Assembly: GCA_029880265.1 (NCBI GenBank)
Contig: JAOUOT010000007.1
Location: 62,001 to 126,000 of the forward strand
Source: Spirochaetia bacterium
Lineage (GTDB): Bacteria > Spirochaetota > Leptospiria > Turneriellales > JAOUOS01
Reading direction: 5' to 3'
Length of the DNA: 64,000 nucleotides
Below the pieces are notes generated by a model. It did no database searches. It saw only the letters and a program-made list of their open reading frames with translations, and was not told the DNA's origin. Of the stretch, positions 55,234 to 63,907 are shown one piece after another; within the stretch, counting starts at the first letter, position 1, and every line of letters starts with the position of its first letter. The translations under genes were made by a program, and so were the position numbers.

Positions 55234-55574
55234 GGGGACGAACTGGTCTCGACTACCATTTCGCGCTAAAGAAAAGCATGCGAAGTACCCTCTTCTAAAA
55301 AGGGAAATCGGTAATAACTGCCGACAACACTGAATTTGCATTGGCAGCGTAAGCTCCTTGCGCTTTATAATTTGTTTGCTTTCGATAAATTATAAAGCTT
55401 AACCTTTGAAAGCTAGGCAAAACGACTCAGGTAAACTTTGCTGAAAACTTATCCTGATAAGAAGTTTAGGCTTTGTCTGTAGAGAACGAACTTCTGAAAC
55501 TCAAAATATAGACTAAGCATGTAGAAAGCTTTGGTTAGAGTGGCAGGACGCGGGTTCGACTCCCGCCGTCTCCA
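55234..55574 (+). ncRNA. ssrA: Transfer-messenger RNA (tmRNA)
   Basis: The 5' end GGGGACGAACTGGTCTCGAC and the 3' end with GGGTTCGACTCCCGCCGTC TCC A form the tRNA-like part (GGGGACG against CGTCTCC, with one G-U pair). The tag reading frame is GCC GAC AAC ACT GAA TTT GCA TTG GCA GCG TAA at 55320-55352, which gives ADNTEFALAA. The ALAA end is the usual protease-recognition signal. The rest includes pseudoknot-forming segments. CCA is not encoded. tmRNA rescues stalled ribosomes. The last base is 3 bases before the convergent UDG-like gene. Confidence 0.95.
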
Positions 55575-55577
55575 AAT

Positions 55578-56300
55578 TTATAAATGCGCGACTTTATTCT
55601 TAAATAAAGAAAAAGCGTTGAAAATATTGAGTTTTTCTTTATTGATTTCTTCTTTTGAAGCGTTTTTCTGCTGCAAATATATAATTTTGCCGGGTCCCGA
55701 AGACAATACCGCAGGAAGCGAAAATAATTCTATCACAGAACCCAGTTTTAGATTTAAATCTTTTGATCCATGAAATAAAAGTTTTACCGCGTCGCCTACA
55801 ACCAAGACGCCTTTTATATCGTATTTTTTAATATCTTCGTAAACATGAGAAACGCAGTTTTTTATAATAGAGCTATCGTTTAATTCTTTTTGGTCAAAAT
55901 GGCACCGTAATAACTCTCTGACCAAAAAATCTTCGGAAGATTTTTCTAAAACAGTTTCAATTATTTTACAAAACAGATTATTTGTATCTTCGTCTGCATA
56001 GTAGGTTCCTTTTTTTGACTTGAGTTTATTATGCACCAAAATTAAAAAAGGGAGGCGCGGTTTTTTATCTTCAAACTGATCTTCTTTATAAGAAATTCTT
56101 TTATGACATTTAACGCATAGGTTTTTATCATAAATTTTTTCGACAATTTTTTCTGAAATTAACGGTTGAAACGATAAATTATAAGAAAAAGGCGAAGCTT
56201 CGCCCGTTTTTTGCCAGATTAACTCTTTATTTTGACGTTTTAATATTAACTGCAGGTCTTCTATAATTTCTATCAATGCAGGATAATCGTCTACTTGCAT
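55578..56300 (-). CDS. Uracil-DNA glycosylase family 4-like protein with degenerate active site
   Basis: The 240-residue protein has four Cys at 62, 65, 133 and 149, in the order C-X2-C-X67-C-X15-C. This matches the [4Fe-4S] ligand pattern C-X2-C-Xn-C-X14-17-C of family 4 UDGs. The strand PFLILVHNKL stands where family 4 has its GEAPG-x-x-ED active site, but the Gly-Glu-Ala-Pro-Gly motif is gone. KGVLVVGDAVKLLF matches the late strand-helix of the fold. It is likely an Fe-S protein descended from UDG that no longer cleaves uracil in the usual way. It is followed by the DksA-like gene 9 bases upstream on the same strand. Confidence 0.55.
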   Translation of the reverse strand: MQVDDYPALIEIIEDLQLILKRQNKELIWQKTGEASPFSYNLSFQPLISEKIVEKIYDKNLCVKCHKRISYKEDQFEDKKPRLPFLILVHNKLKSKKGTYYADEDTNNLFCKIIETVLEKSSEDFLVRELLRCHFDQKELNDSSIIKNCVSHVYEDIKKYDIKGVLVVGDAVKLLFHGSKDLNLKLGSVIELFSLPAVLSSGPGKIIYLQQKNASKEEINKEKLNIFNAFSLFKNKVAHL

Positions 56301-56309
56301 GAAAAATTA

Positions 56310-56708
56310 TCAGCGATATGAACTTTGCATTCTTTTCTTTTTTTCTCTTGCTATTTTATCATATTTCTCTTGCGCCTCTAAAGTTCTTTTGGCCTCAGGA
56401 AGAGCTTTTAATCGCGTTTTTGCGATAGCTTCGCCGGTATCAACGCAAAAGCCATAAGTTTTATTTTGAATTCTCTCAAGGGCCTCGTCAATTTCTTTCA
56501 AGATATCTCTTTCTTGCTCGGTTAAGCTTAAGTTTAATTCTTTTTCAAGCAATTCGGTAGCCATATCGACTAAATCGCCTGGTTCGTCTACCTCATGATG
56601 GGCAATCTCATCGTGCTCCTGAATTTCTTTTAAGATTCTTGCTTTTTTTTCTAACAGAACTTCTTTGAATTCTTTTAGTTCTTTTTCATTAAAAGGTGTC
56701 TTTTTCAT
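56310..56708 (-). CDS. DksA/TraR-family protein lacking most zinc-finger cysteines
   Basis: The 132-residue protein has the coiled-coil N-terminal part with tip motif DLVDMA (45-50), the DxxDxA of DksA, and the globular YGFCVDTGEAIAKTRLKALPEAKRT (part at 85-94). Here only Cys88 of the four zinc Cys is left; C-x-x-C is CVDT, and the C-terminal pair is RTLEAQ. Zinc-less members of this kind are known in several phyla. It probably still binds RNA polymerase in the secondary channel to tune transcription. Co-directional with the UDG-like gene, 9 bases apart. Confidence 0.85.
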   Translation of the reverse strand: MKKTPFNEKELKEFKEVLLEKKARILKEIQEHDEIAHHEVDEPGDLVDMATELLEKELNLSLTEQERDILKEIDEALERIQNKTYGFCVDTGEAIAKTRLKALPEAKRTLEAQEKYDKIAREKKKRMQSSYR

Positions 56709-56815
56709 AAGGCAGTAATTTATTTCTAATCAGATACATTGTCAATTTTTTTTGATCAGTTAGACGTTTTTTTTAAAGTAATTACCTTTCTCTTACAACT
56801 TTCAAAGATGTATAT

Positions 56816-56842
56816 TTGACAATATGAAAACTTTAATATAAT
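56816..56842 (+). promoter_or_regulatory. Consensus promoter abutting the hemN start codon
   Basis: TTGACA (56816-56821) and TATAAT (56837-56842) are both perfect, with a short spacing of 15. Transcription would begin near 56849, and the ATG is at 56853, so the message would have almost no leader. Confidence 0.55.
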
Positions 56843-56852
56843 GTGTTCTTAA

Positions 56853-58241
56853 ATGACAGATAACTCTTTGGAACTTGACAATCTAAGCATAGCAAAGCTT
56901 ATTGAAAAATATAACACTCCCGTACCCCGATATACTTCGTATCCTACGGCGTTAGAATGGTCGACAGACTTTGACGAAACTCAATTTTTCGCCGCCCTAA
57001 AAAATCTAAAAGACGATAAACCCATGAGCGTTTATATTCATGTACCTTTTTGCGAGAACAGATGTCTTTTTTGCGGATGTAACGTTTTGGTAAGCAAAAA
57101 AAGAGAAATTGCCAATGTTTATTTAGATTATCTGTTAGATGAAATAAGGCAAAAAGTAGAACACTTATCATTTAAACCCAGAATAAGCCAGCTTCATTTT
57201 GGCGGAGGAACTCCCAACTATCTTACAATCGATCAGTGGGAAAGACTTGTTTCGGTTATTAAAGAATTATTCATTCTTGAAGACGATATCGAGTGGAGCA
57301 TTGAATTAGATCCTATGATGCTAAGCGAATCGTATCTTGATAAATTAAAAGAAACAGGCGTAAACAGAGTAAGCTTTGGAATTCAAGACGTTAATGAAAA
57401 AACTCAGCAGGCTGTTAACAGGCCTCAAAAGCTTGATCATATTAATTCTCTTGTCGATTATTGCCGAAAATTGAATTTTGATTCGGTAAATATTGACCTG
57501 ATATACGGCCTTCCCTACCAGACTCTTGATTCATATCAAGAAAACATTAAATGGATTACCGAATATAAACCCGACAGAATCGCCCTTTTCAGCTATGCGC
57601 ATATTCCCTGGATAAAACATCATCAGAAAAGAATGCCTTTAGAGGCCTTAACGACGGCCGAAGAAAAGCTGCGTATATACTTGGGCGTGCAAAAAGCTCT
57701 GAAAAAAAACTCGTATAAGCAAATAGGAATGGATCACTTCGCTCTGCCCGACGACCCTATGTCTTTAGCGCAAAAAGATCATAGTCTTCACAGAAATTTC
57801 ATGGGCTATACCACAAAGGCAGACTTGCCGATGTTGGCCTTTGGAGCAAGCGCCATTTCAGAAGTAAGCGGCATTTTCACTCAAAATCACAATAAACTAA
57901 AAGCCTACAAATCGTCTATTTCTGAAAAGCGAGACTATTTTGAAAAAGGGTTAACAAGAAGCGAAGACGATACGCGGCGCTCAGAGGTTATTCAGTCAAT
58001 CATGAATAATTTTTATTTAAATTTTAAAGAGTATGAAAAAAAATGGAACTTGAATTTTGTCGAGCGCTACAAAAATGAATTATTAAAAATGAAACAATTT
58101 GAAGAAGAACAGCTGGTTACTTTCAATGAAACCGAGCTCTATGTTACCGAAAAGGGAAAGTACGTTTTAAGACATATCGCCTCTGCTTTTGACGTATACA
58201 GAAAAGCGGGCGAACAAAAAGGATTTTCTAAAGGCATTTAG
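56853..58241 (+). CDS. hemN: Oxygen-independent coproporphyrinogen III oxidase
   Basis: The 462-residue protein carries the radical SAM motif CENRCLFC with Cys67, Cys71 and Cys74 and a further Cys76, as in E. coli HemN. Other family segments are PRYTSYPTALEW (HemN N-terminus), QLHFGGGTPNYL, NRVSFGIQDVNEKTQQAVNR and IGMDHFALPDDPMSLA. It converts coproporphyrinogen III to protoporphyrinogen IX without oxygen, with two SAM. The promoter elements lie directly before the ATG and no ribosome site is visible. Convergent with rpsA, two bases apart. Confidence 0.95.
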   Translation: MTDNSLELDNLSIAKLIEKYNTPVPRYTSYPTALEWSTDFDETQFFAALKNLKDDKPMSVYIHVPFCENRCLFCGCNVLVSKKREIANVYLDYLLDEIRQKVEHLSFKPRISQLHFGGGTPNYLTIDQWERLVSVIKELFILEDDIEWSIELDPMMLSESYLDKLKETGVNRVSFGIQDVNEKTQQAVNRPQKLDHINSLVDYCRKLNFDSVNIDLIYGLPYQTLDSYQENIKWITEYKPDRIALFSYAHIPWIKHHQKRMPLEALTTAEEKLRIYLGVQKALKKNSYKQIGMDHFALPDDPMSLAQKDHSLHRNFMGYTTKADLPMLAFGASAISEVSGIFTQNHNKLKAYKSSISEKRDYFEKGLTRSEDDTRRSEVIQSIMNNFYLNFKEYEKKWNLNFVERYKNELLKMKQFEEEQLVTFNETELYVTEKGKYVLRHIASAFDVYRKAGEQKGFSKGI

Positions 58242-58243
58242 CC

Positions 58244-59968
58244 TTATTTCTTTTTATCTGATACCAACGATTTTAAATTTTCAAAAGGACTCGACGTCAG
58301 CGTTTCTGCGTAGCCTTCTTTTTCAATATATTGAGAGATTTCCATCTTTTCAAGCGCATTTTCAATGTCTCTTGTAGAAAGAGAGATCTTTCTCTTTTCA
58401 GGATCGACGCTTCTTAGTACAACTTTGACTTTATTTCCTTTTTGAAAGGTTTTCTTAATGCTAGTCGCTTCATCTTTGGTCATTGAGCTTAAATGCACAA
58501 GACCCTCTAAATTGTCGTCAATTTTTACAAAAATACCAAAATCTGTGATACCGGTGATTTTGCCCTCTAAAACCGTTCCTCTAGAATATTTTCTCTTTAA
58601 ATCTCTATAAGGGTTTGGCAAAAGATGACGTATGCTGCAGCCTATTTTTCTATCTTCAAGATTAATTTCAACAACCTTATATTCAACTTCATCATTTTTC
58701 TTGTATAGATTTTTAGGCTCAGGCGCCGGTTCTTCCCAATTTAAATCTTCTTTTCTTATAAGGCCATCGATATCGTCGGTAACTTGAACAAACGCGCCGA
58801 ACGTTGTAACCTTTTTTATTTTGCCTTTTAGTACATCGCCAACTTTTATATTATCTCTGACATAATCCCATGGGTTTGTTTGAAGCTGTTTTAACCCAAG
58901 AGAAATTCTTTTGCTTTCTAAATTGATGCCTATTATTTTTGCTTCGATGCTATCGTCTAATTTAACAATTTCTCTGGCATGATTTACTTTTTTTGTCCAG
59001 CTCATTTCTGATACATGCAAAAGGCCCTCAATGGCTTTTCCTATTTCGACAAAAGCGCCGTAATTAGCGACAAACGACACTCTTCCTTTTACAATGTCTC
59101 CGATTGAGAACTGTTCCGTTACGCTTTCCCATGGGTCGCTCGTAAGCTGTTTTAACCCTAAAGACAAACGAAGATTTTCGGGATCAATTTCTAATACCTT
59201 AGTTTTTACTTTTGTATCTACTGGAATATTTTCTTTATAATTATCGTTGTGTCTTTCCCAGCTCATATTTGAATGATGCAAAAATCCGTCAATGCCTTCA
59301 ATTTCAATAAATGCGCCTGTTTTAACATGCTTTTTCACTACGCCTTCAACGGTATCTCCCACATGAATTTTTTTAGTCAGCTCTTGCCATAATTGTCCGT
59401 TTTGCTCTTCTTGAAACTGTCTTCTTGAAAGAATTCCCGTTTTTTTTCGGCTGTTTATTTCAATGATTCTAAAAATTACTTCGCTGCCCACAAAATCAGG
59501 ACGGTCATTTCTGTTCCCCTGCAGTATGCCTACATGCGAATGGGGCAAAAACATAGGAAGTCCCTCAACATTAACAGAGTAACCCTGCTTTAGTTTTTTT
59601 TCTACGATGCCAGCTACAGGTACGTTTTTTTCAAACGCTTCGTTTACGACTTCCCATCCTTTTCTTCTCTCAAGTTCGTTTTTTGAAAGAAGAATTAAGC
59701 CCGTATCTTTATCAAGAGATTTAACAAGAGCCTCGACTTCGTCGCCTACTTTCGGAGAGTCGTGAAACTCATTCAAAGAAATCTTTCCCTCTGATTTAGT
59801 GCCCATTGCCACAATGGCGGCCGTAGGGTTTTTCTCGGGATGAAAACCGACAATTTCACCGGTTATAATCGAACCCTGATGAATATCTGCCATGTTCACT
59901 TCGGACTGCTTCAACAGTTCTTCCATTGATAAGTTATCTTCTTGAAACGATATTTCTGCTATTGCCAT
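58244..59968 (-). CDS. rpsA: 30S ribosomal protein S1
   Basis: The 574-residue protein has six S1 RNA-binding domains, with repeated motifs such as GAFIEIEGIDGFLHHSNMSW, GAFVEIGKAIEGLLHVSEMSW, GAFVQVTDDIDGLIRKEDLNW and GIFVKIDDNLEGLVHLSSM. Each is followed by the LGLKQLxxxPW linker. The N-terminus (SMEELLKQSEVNMADIHQG) matches the S1 family start. It is essential for translation of most mRNAs and binds leaders. A GAGG lies before its ATG. It is the last gene of the tyrA-aroA-cmk-rpsA operon, 18 bases after cmk. Confidence 0.95.
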   Translation of the reverse strand: MAIAEISFQEDNLSMEELLKQSEVNMADIHQGSIITGEIVGFHPEKNPTAAIVAMGTKSEGKISLNEFHDSPKVGDEVEALVKSLDKDTGLILLSKNELERRKGWEVVNEAFEKNVPVAGIVEKKLKQGYSVNVEGLPMFLPHSHVGILQGNRNDRPDFVGSEVIFRIIEINSRKKTGILSRRQFQEEQNGQLWQELTKKIHVGDTVEGVVKKHVKTGAFIEIEGIDGFLHHSNMSWERHNDNYKENIPVDTKVKTKVLEIDPENLRLSLGLKQLTSDPWESVTEQFSIGDIVKGRVSFVANYGAFVEIGKAIEGLLHVSEMSWTKKVNHAREIVKLDDSIEAKIIGINLESKRISLGLKQLQTNPWDYVRDNIKVGDVLKGKIKKVTTFGAFVQVTDDIDGLIRKEDLNWEEPAPEPKNLYKKNDEVEYKVVEINLEDRKIGCSIRHLLPNPYRDLKRKYSRGTVLEGKITGITDFGIFVKIDDNLEGLVHLSSMTKDEATSIKKTFQKGNKVKVVLRSVDPEKRKISLSTRDIENALEKMEISQYIEKEGYAETLTSSPFENLKSLVSDKKK

Positions 59969-59986
59969 GCTAAACCTCGAAAGGAC

Positions 59987-60742
59987 CTATGATTTTTCTA
60001 AACTTTCTATAAAATTTCTGATTCTTTTTGAAGAGCTTTCTCGAAAGTTTTTTACCACTTCTTTGTATACCCCATCTAAATCTTTAGATGTAGTGTCAAC
60101 GAAAATGGAGTCTTTAGCCTGCTTAAGGGCGCCATAAGGACGGTTTTCATCGTCTTTATCTCTTATGCTTATCTGGTCTTCAACCGCTTCAAGCGTTATT
60201 CCCGGATGTTTTTGTGTAAATTCTTTATACCGTCTTTTCGCTCTCTCTTTTAGCGAAGCAGTTATAAAAAATTTAATATCGGCGTCAGGATATACAACCG
60301 TGCCCATATCGCGGCCGTCTGCCACAATCGGATATTTTCTTTCGATTTTTTTAAGAGCCTCATTCACCAAATCTCTTATAAGCCTGTTATCGGCCACAGA
60401 CTTTATATTCTCAGAAATAACGGGCTCTCTTATAAATTCTTCCATATTTTTTTCGTTTACCATTATAATTTGCATATTATTTTCAAATTTTATTTCAAAA
60501 TCTATATTTTTTACAAAAGCGCCAAATTCTACAGTATCTATAATACCCGAACTCAAAGACGATATTTTTTTTTGTTTGGCAAATTGCAGCGCATAGTAGG
60601 TATAGCTTCGATATAACGCTCCCGAATCAATTTGATAAAGTCTAAAATCTTTCGCGAGCATTTTCGCTATGGTTGACTTTCCCGAACCGGCGGGGCCGTC
60701 AATGGCTACAACGGGCATTTCTCTTGAAAAAACTTTGCTCAT
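59987..60742 (-). CDS. cmk: Cytidylate kinase
   Basis: The 251-residue protein has the P-loop AIDGPAGSGKSTIAKML near its start, the CMP-binding region YQIDSGALYRS with DTVEFGAFVKNIDFEI, and the lid and core segments VADGRDMGTVVYPDADIKFF and RAKRRYKEF. It phosphorylates CMP and dCMP. The start ATG overlaps the aroA stop by 4 bases (ATGA), so the two are coupled, and rpsA follows 18 bases downstream. Confidence 0.95.
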   Translation of the reverse strand: MSKVFSREMPVVAIDGPAGSGKSTIAKMLAKDFRLYQIDSGALYRSYTYYALQFAKQKKISSLSSGIIDTVEFGAFVKNIDFEIKFENNMQIIMVNEKNMEEFIREPVISENIKSVADNRLIRDLVNEALKKIERKYPIVADGRDMGTVVYPDADIKFFITASLKERAKRRYKEFTQKHPGITLEAVEDQISIRDKDDENRPYGALKQAKDSIFVDTTSKDLDGVYKEVVKNFRESSSKRIRNFIESLEKS

Positions 60743-62052
60743 TTAAACACTACTTTGTCTAATAGTTCAAAAAAATCGGGAAAACTTGTTTTAACCCAGT
60801 TTAAATCTTTTATTTCGATAAGCTCGTTTTTATCTTTAGAATAACCGGCGTTTGCCCACGCTTTTTCGCGGGCTATGGCAAAAGACATGATAATTCTGTG
60901 ATCCATAAAGCTTTCAATAGAGCCTTCTAATATGGCGCCCCGGCTGCCTTCAAGAGAAAGCCCGTCAGAAAATTCTTCAACATTGACCTTTAAATTTCTT
61001 AAATTATCGGCCATTGCTTTAATTCGGTCTGATTCTTTCACCCTTAGCTCTTCGGCCCCTCTAAATTCAAACCTTCCCTCGGCAAAAAGACCGGCAATGG
61101 TCAAAACAGGAAGCTCGTCTATAATTTTCGGAATTTCTTCTTTGCCGATAGATATTCCTTTTAATAAAGAAGGTTTTACAATTAAATCTCCTCCTGATTC
61201 GCCGCATTTTTCGCCTGTGACTACTTTCTCAATTTTAGCTCCCATTTGAATTAAAATATCAATATATCGATCGCGAAAAGGATTAAATAAAACGTTTTTT
61301 ATGATCAATTCACCTTCTTCGGCTAAAAGTCCCAGTACCACAAAAAACGCCGCCGAAGAGATATCTCCCCAGATATCATATTTCGCCGGGTTAAAATTAT
61401 AAGGAGGCTTTAATTCAATAACATTTTCTGCTGTCGGCTGCCTTATGCTCTTCAGGTTGGCCCCCGCAAATCTAAGCATTTTTTCGCTGTGATCGCGCGA
61501 CGGATGGTTTTCTTTTATGCGAGCCTCTACCCCCGACGAGATGGCGGCCAAAAGAAGAGCCGATTTTACCTGCGCCGACCCAAGGGTTTCGTCATAAATG
61601 ACGGGCCTTAGCTTTTTTCCCGAGACTTTAATGGGAAGAAGATCTTCGGGCTCAAAAGACGCCCCGAAATTTTTTAAAGGGTTTGTAATTCGTTTCATCG
61701 GACGTTTTCGAAGACTTTCGTCTCCGTCTATTGTAGCCTCGATATTTTCAAACCCCGAAAAGAGCCCTAAAAGAAGTCTCGCCGCCGTGCCTGAATTTCC
61801 CATATCTAAAACAGTATCGGGCGATTTAAAATTATGAAGACCTTCTGAGACAATTTCAAACTCGTCTGAATAGACGTCGCCAATTACAGTAACGCCCGTC
61901 TTTTGCATGGCTCTTAGCGTATTTAGGGTATCTTCAGCCTTTAAGAAATTTTTAATTTTTGATTTTCCCTTTGCGAGAGCCGAAAAAATAACCGCTCTGT
62001 GAGAAAGAGATTTGTCTCCGCGTAAAACAATTTCGCCCTGTACTTTCATCAT
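60739..62052 (-). CDS. aroA: 3-phosphoshikimate 1-carboxyvinyltransferase (EPSP synthase)
   Basis: The 437-residue protein starts at the ATG at 62052, directly after the TAA of tyrA. It has the family motifs LRGDKSLSHRAVIFSALA (phosphate-binding Lys), LDMGNSGTAARLLLGLFSG, DGDESLRKRPMKRI, SAQVKSALLLAAI and a C-terminal FDGLSLEG-type strand with SFMDHRIIMSFAIA. It transfers enolpyruvate to shikimate-3-phosphate in the aromatic pathway. The length is near the usual 430. The gene partners tyrA (upstream) and cmk (overlapping). Confidence 0.95.
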   Translation of the reverse strand: MMKVQGEIVLRGDKSLSHRAVIFSALAKGKSKIKNFLKAEDTLNTLRAMQKTGVTVIGDVYSDEFEIVSEGLHNFKSPDTVLDMGNSGTAARLLLGLFSGFENIEATIDGDESLRKRPMKRITNPLKNFGASFEPEDLLPIKVSGKKLRPVIYDETLGSAQVKSALLLAAISSGVEARIKENHPSRDHSEKMLRFAGANLKSIRQPTAENVIELKPPYNFNPAKYDIWGDISSAAFFVVLGLLAEEGELIIKNVLFNPFRDRYIDILIQMGAKIEKVVTGEKCGESGGDLIVKPSLLKGISIGKEEIPKIIDELPVLTIAGLFAEGRFEFRGAEELRVKESDRIKAMADNLRNLKVNVEEFSDGLSLEGSRGAILEGSIESFMDHRIIMSFAIAREKAWANAGYSKDKNELIEIKDLNWVKTSFPDFFELLDKVVFK

Positions 62053-62952
62053 TTACTTTTTATCGCTCTTAATTATTTTTTTTCTGATTTCATTTGATTT
62101 TTCAAAAATTTCAGCGATGGGCAAGGCGTCTTTTTCCATAGATTGTCGCCATGTACGGGCAAGACTTTCAAGGCTTCTCATATATTGAATAACTTCTTCG
62201 CGGTTTGACTGTATAATTCCCTCCCACAATTGAGGGTTGCTGCCCGCCACGCGCGTAATGTCTCTAAAGCTGCCGCCCGAGGGGTTGCTGGGCACGTCGA
62301 AAACTTCGGGTATATCTCTTATTAAATGAGAAACAAGGCATGAGGCCAAATGAAGCCCGTGGCTTAAGTAAGCGGCCCATTTATCGTGAACCGCAAACGC
62401 AACGGTATAAGGCAGGGCGTTTAGGTTTTTCCAGAAGGCGGTTATTTCAGAAACTGTGTTTTCATAGATATTTTCAGGAAACATGGCAGCCAGCTTTTCA
62501 GATGGAGTTACAAAAATTGTGGCGTTTTGAAAAAGATTTTCTCTGCCGTGTTCAGGGCCCCCCAGATCGCTTCCTGCCATAGGGTGCGAACCCACAAAAA
62601 GATATTTCTCGCCGGTATTTTCAACCCAATTCATGATATCGGCTTTTGTCGACGCCATATCTGTTATCCAGATATGTTCGGGCACCCCTTTCTTTTTCAT
62701 CATTTCAAGAATAGAATACATTGAATCGATAGGAGTTCCTATGATTATGCCGTCAGATATTTTCACGGCCTCCCATAACGAATTGTCTGCAGTCTGCCAG
62801 CAGTCTTCAAACCCCATTTCTTTTAAAGTGTTTAAATTTTTCTCTGAGCGAACGCACCCAAAAACCTTATGATTGGCTCTTTTTAAATCGATTGCCAACG
62901 AGGCCCCTAAAAGACCCATCCCCCAGATGAAATATTTTTTTTGCTCTGACAT
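62053..62952 (-). CDS. tyrA: Prephenate dehydrogenase
   Basis: The 299-residue protein begins with the NAD(P)-binding fold YFIWGMGLLGASLAIDLKRA (GxGxxG), followed by DGIIIGTPIDSM, ITDMASTKADIM and FVGSHPMAGSDLGGPEHG, the typical TyrA sequence with its catalytic His region. A helical second domain follows. It oxidatively decarboxylates prephenate toward tyrosine. No chorismate mutase or ACT domain is fused. It is the first gene of the operon and diverges from engB across the inverted-repeat element. Confidence 0.9.
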   Translation of the reverse strand: MSEQKKYFIWGMGLLGASLAIDLKRANHKVFGCVRSEKNLNTLKEMGFEDCWQTADNSLWEAVKISDGIIIGTPIDSMYSILEMMKKKGVPEHIWITDMASTKADIMNWVENTGEKYLFVGSHPMAGSDLGGPEHGRENLFQNATIFVTPSEKLAAMFPENIYENTVSEITAFWKNLNALPYTVAFAVHDKWAAYLSHGLHLASCLVSHLIRDIPEVFDVPSNPSGGSFRDITRVAGSNPQLWEGIIQSNREEVIQYMRSLESLARTWRQSMEKDALPIAEIFEKSNEIRKKIIKSDKK

Positions 62953-63010
62953 TTACTATGACCTTATCTGACGATACCCAAAAAATAATACAGGGGGGCA
63001 ACCATGTTTT

Positions 63011-63190
63011 GAGGGGCTGTGTAATAAGCCGGTTATTGAGTGTTTTCCGCCTCATCAGCCTTCGGCAAGCTTTGCTTACGATACGAAAAATACCTTATTT
63101 TCGGCATTTTTCACTCGATGAACGGCGGAAAATATATCGAAATACGGCTTATTACACAGCGCCGTTGTCATTAGAGGGCAATAGCCCCTC
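63011..63190. mobile_element. MITE-like inverted-repeat element
   Basis: GCTGTGTAATAAGCCG (63016-63031) is the exact reverse complement of CGGCTTATTACACAGC (63145-63160). Outside, GAGGGGC (63011-63017) pairs with GCCCCTC (63184-63190). Inside, TTTTCCGCC (63042-63051 region) pairs with GGCGGAAAA, so the arms are long and imperfect. No transposase is present. It lies in the 280-base gap between divergent tyrA and engB. On the plus strand AGAGGGC/GCCCCTCT (63173-63191) followed by TTTT also forms a terminator-like hairpin. Confidence 0.6.
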
Positions 63191-63232
63191 TTTTATAAAA
63201 CTTTGTTGAAGCCGAGACTCGCATATTATGAA

Positions 63233-63844
63233 ATGGCAAGGTTCTACAGAAAAACTGATATAAATTTCATGACAGATAAAGATAAAAAACTCGCAAAATT
63301 TCTAGGCTCTTTCGCCCATACAAAGAATATGCCGGCAGAAAAAAAAGAAATCTGCTTTCTGGGGCGTTCAAACAGCGGCAAAAGCTCTCTGGTTTCGGCG
63401 CTGTTTCAGAACCCGTCTATTGTAAAAAAATCTGCAAGGCCGGGCAGCACGCAAGTCGTCAATATTTATGAATACGCAGATATTTATCTTGCAGACCTGC
63501 CGGGTTTCGGATACGCGAAAGTTTCAAGAAACATAAGAGAAAAAATGTCAGAAATGATATTTGATTATATCGCCCATAGAGAAAACCTGGCCGCGGCTTT
63601 TTTACTTTTAGACTGCAAAAGAGACGTCGGGCAAGAAGAAGAATATATCAGAAATTTGTTTTCAGACAGACGGGTTCCCGTGCAACTGGTCTTAACAAAA
63701 ACCGACCGCCTAAACCGAAAAGAAAAAGAACAAATGAAAAAAAAGTTTTCTAACTATGAAAAGATGTTTCATAACATTATATTTACATCTGCCAAGAAAA
63801 ATCAGCAAATTGAATTTATCATAAACTTTATAAATTCTCTTTAA
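63233..63844 (+). CDS. engB: Ribosome biogenesis GTPase EngB/YsxC
   Basis: From the ATG at 63233 the protein has 203 residues. The next in-frame ATG (63269) would give 191, and a TTG at 63203 213; no ribosome site settles this. GTPase motifs are in order: G1 GRSNSGKSSL, G2 region ARPGSTQVVNIYE, G3 DLPGFGYAK, G4 TKTDRL and G5 TSAKK. The layout fits YsxC/EngB, a GTPase needed for 50S subunit assembly. The gene lies just beyond the inverted-repeat element, whose plus-strand hairpin and T-run end about 40 bases before this ATG. Confidence 0.9.
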   Translation: MARFYRKTDINFMTDKDKKLAKFLGSFAHTKNMPAEKKEICFLGRSNSGKSSLVSALFQNPSIVKKSARPGSTQVVNIYEYADIYLADLPGFGYAKVSRNIREKMSEMIFDYIAHRENLAAAFLLLDCKRDVGQEEEYIRNLFSDRRVPVQLVLTKTDRLNRKEKEQMKKKFSNYEKMFHNIIFTSAKKNQQIEFIINFINSL

Positions 63845-63907
63845 AATTAAATCTTAAAAGAACCGACATTTTTACATATAGCAAAAAAGCCTTAAGAAAA
63901 TTCTATT

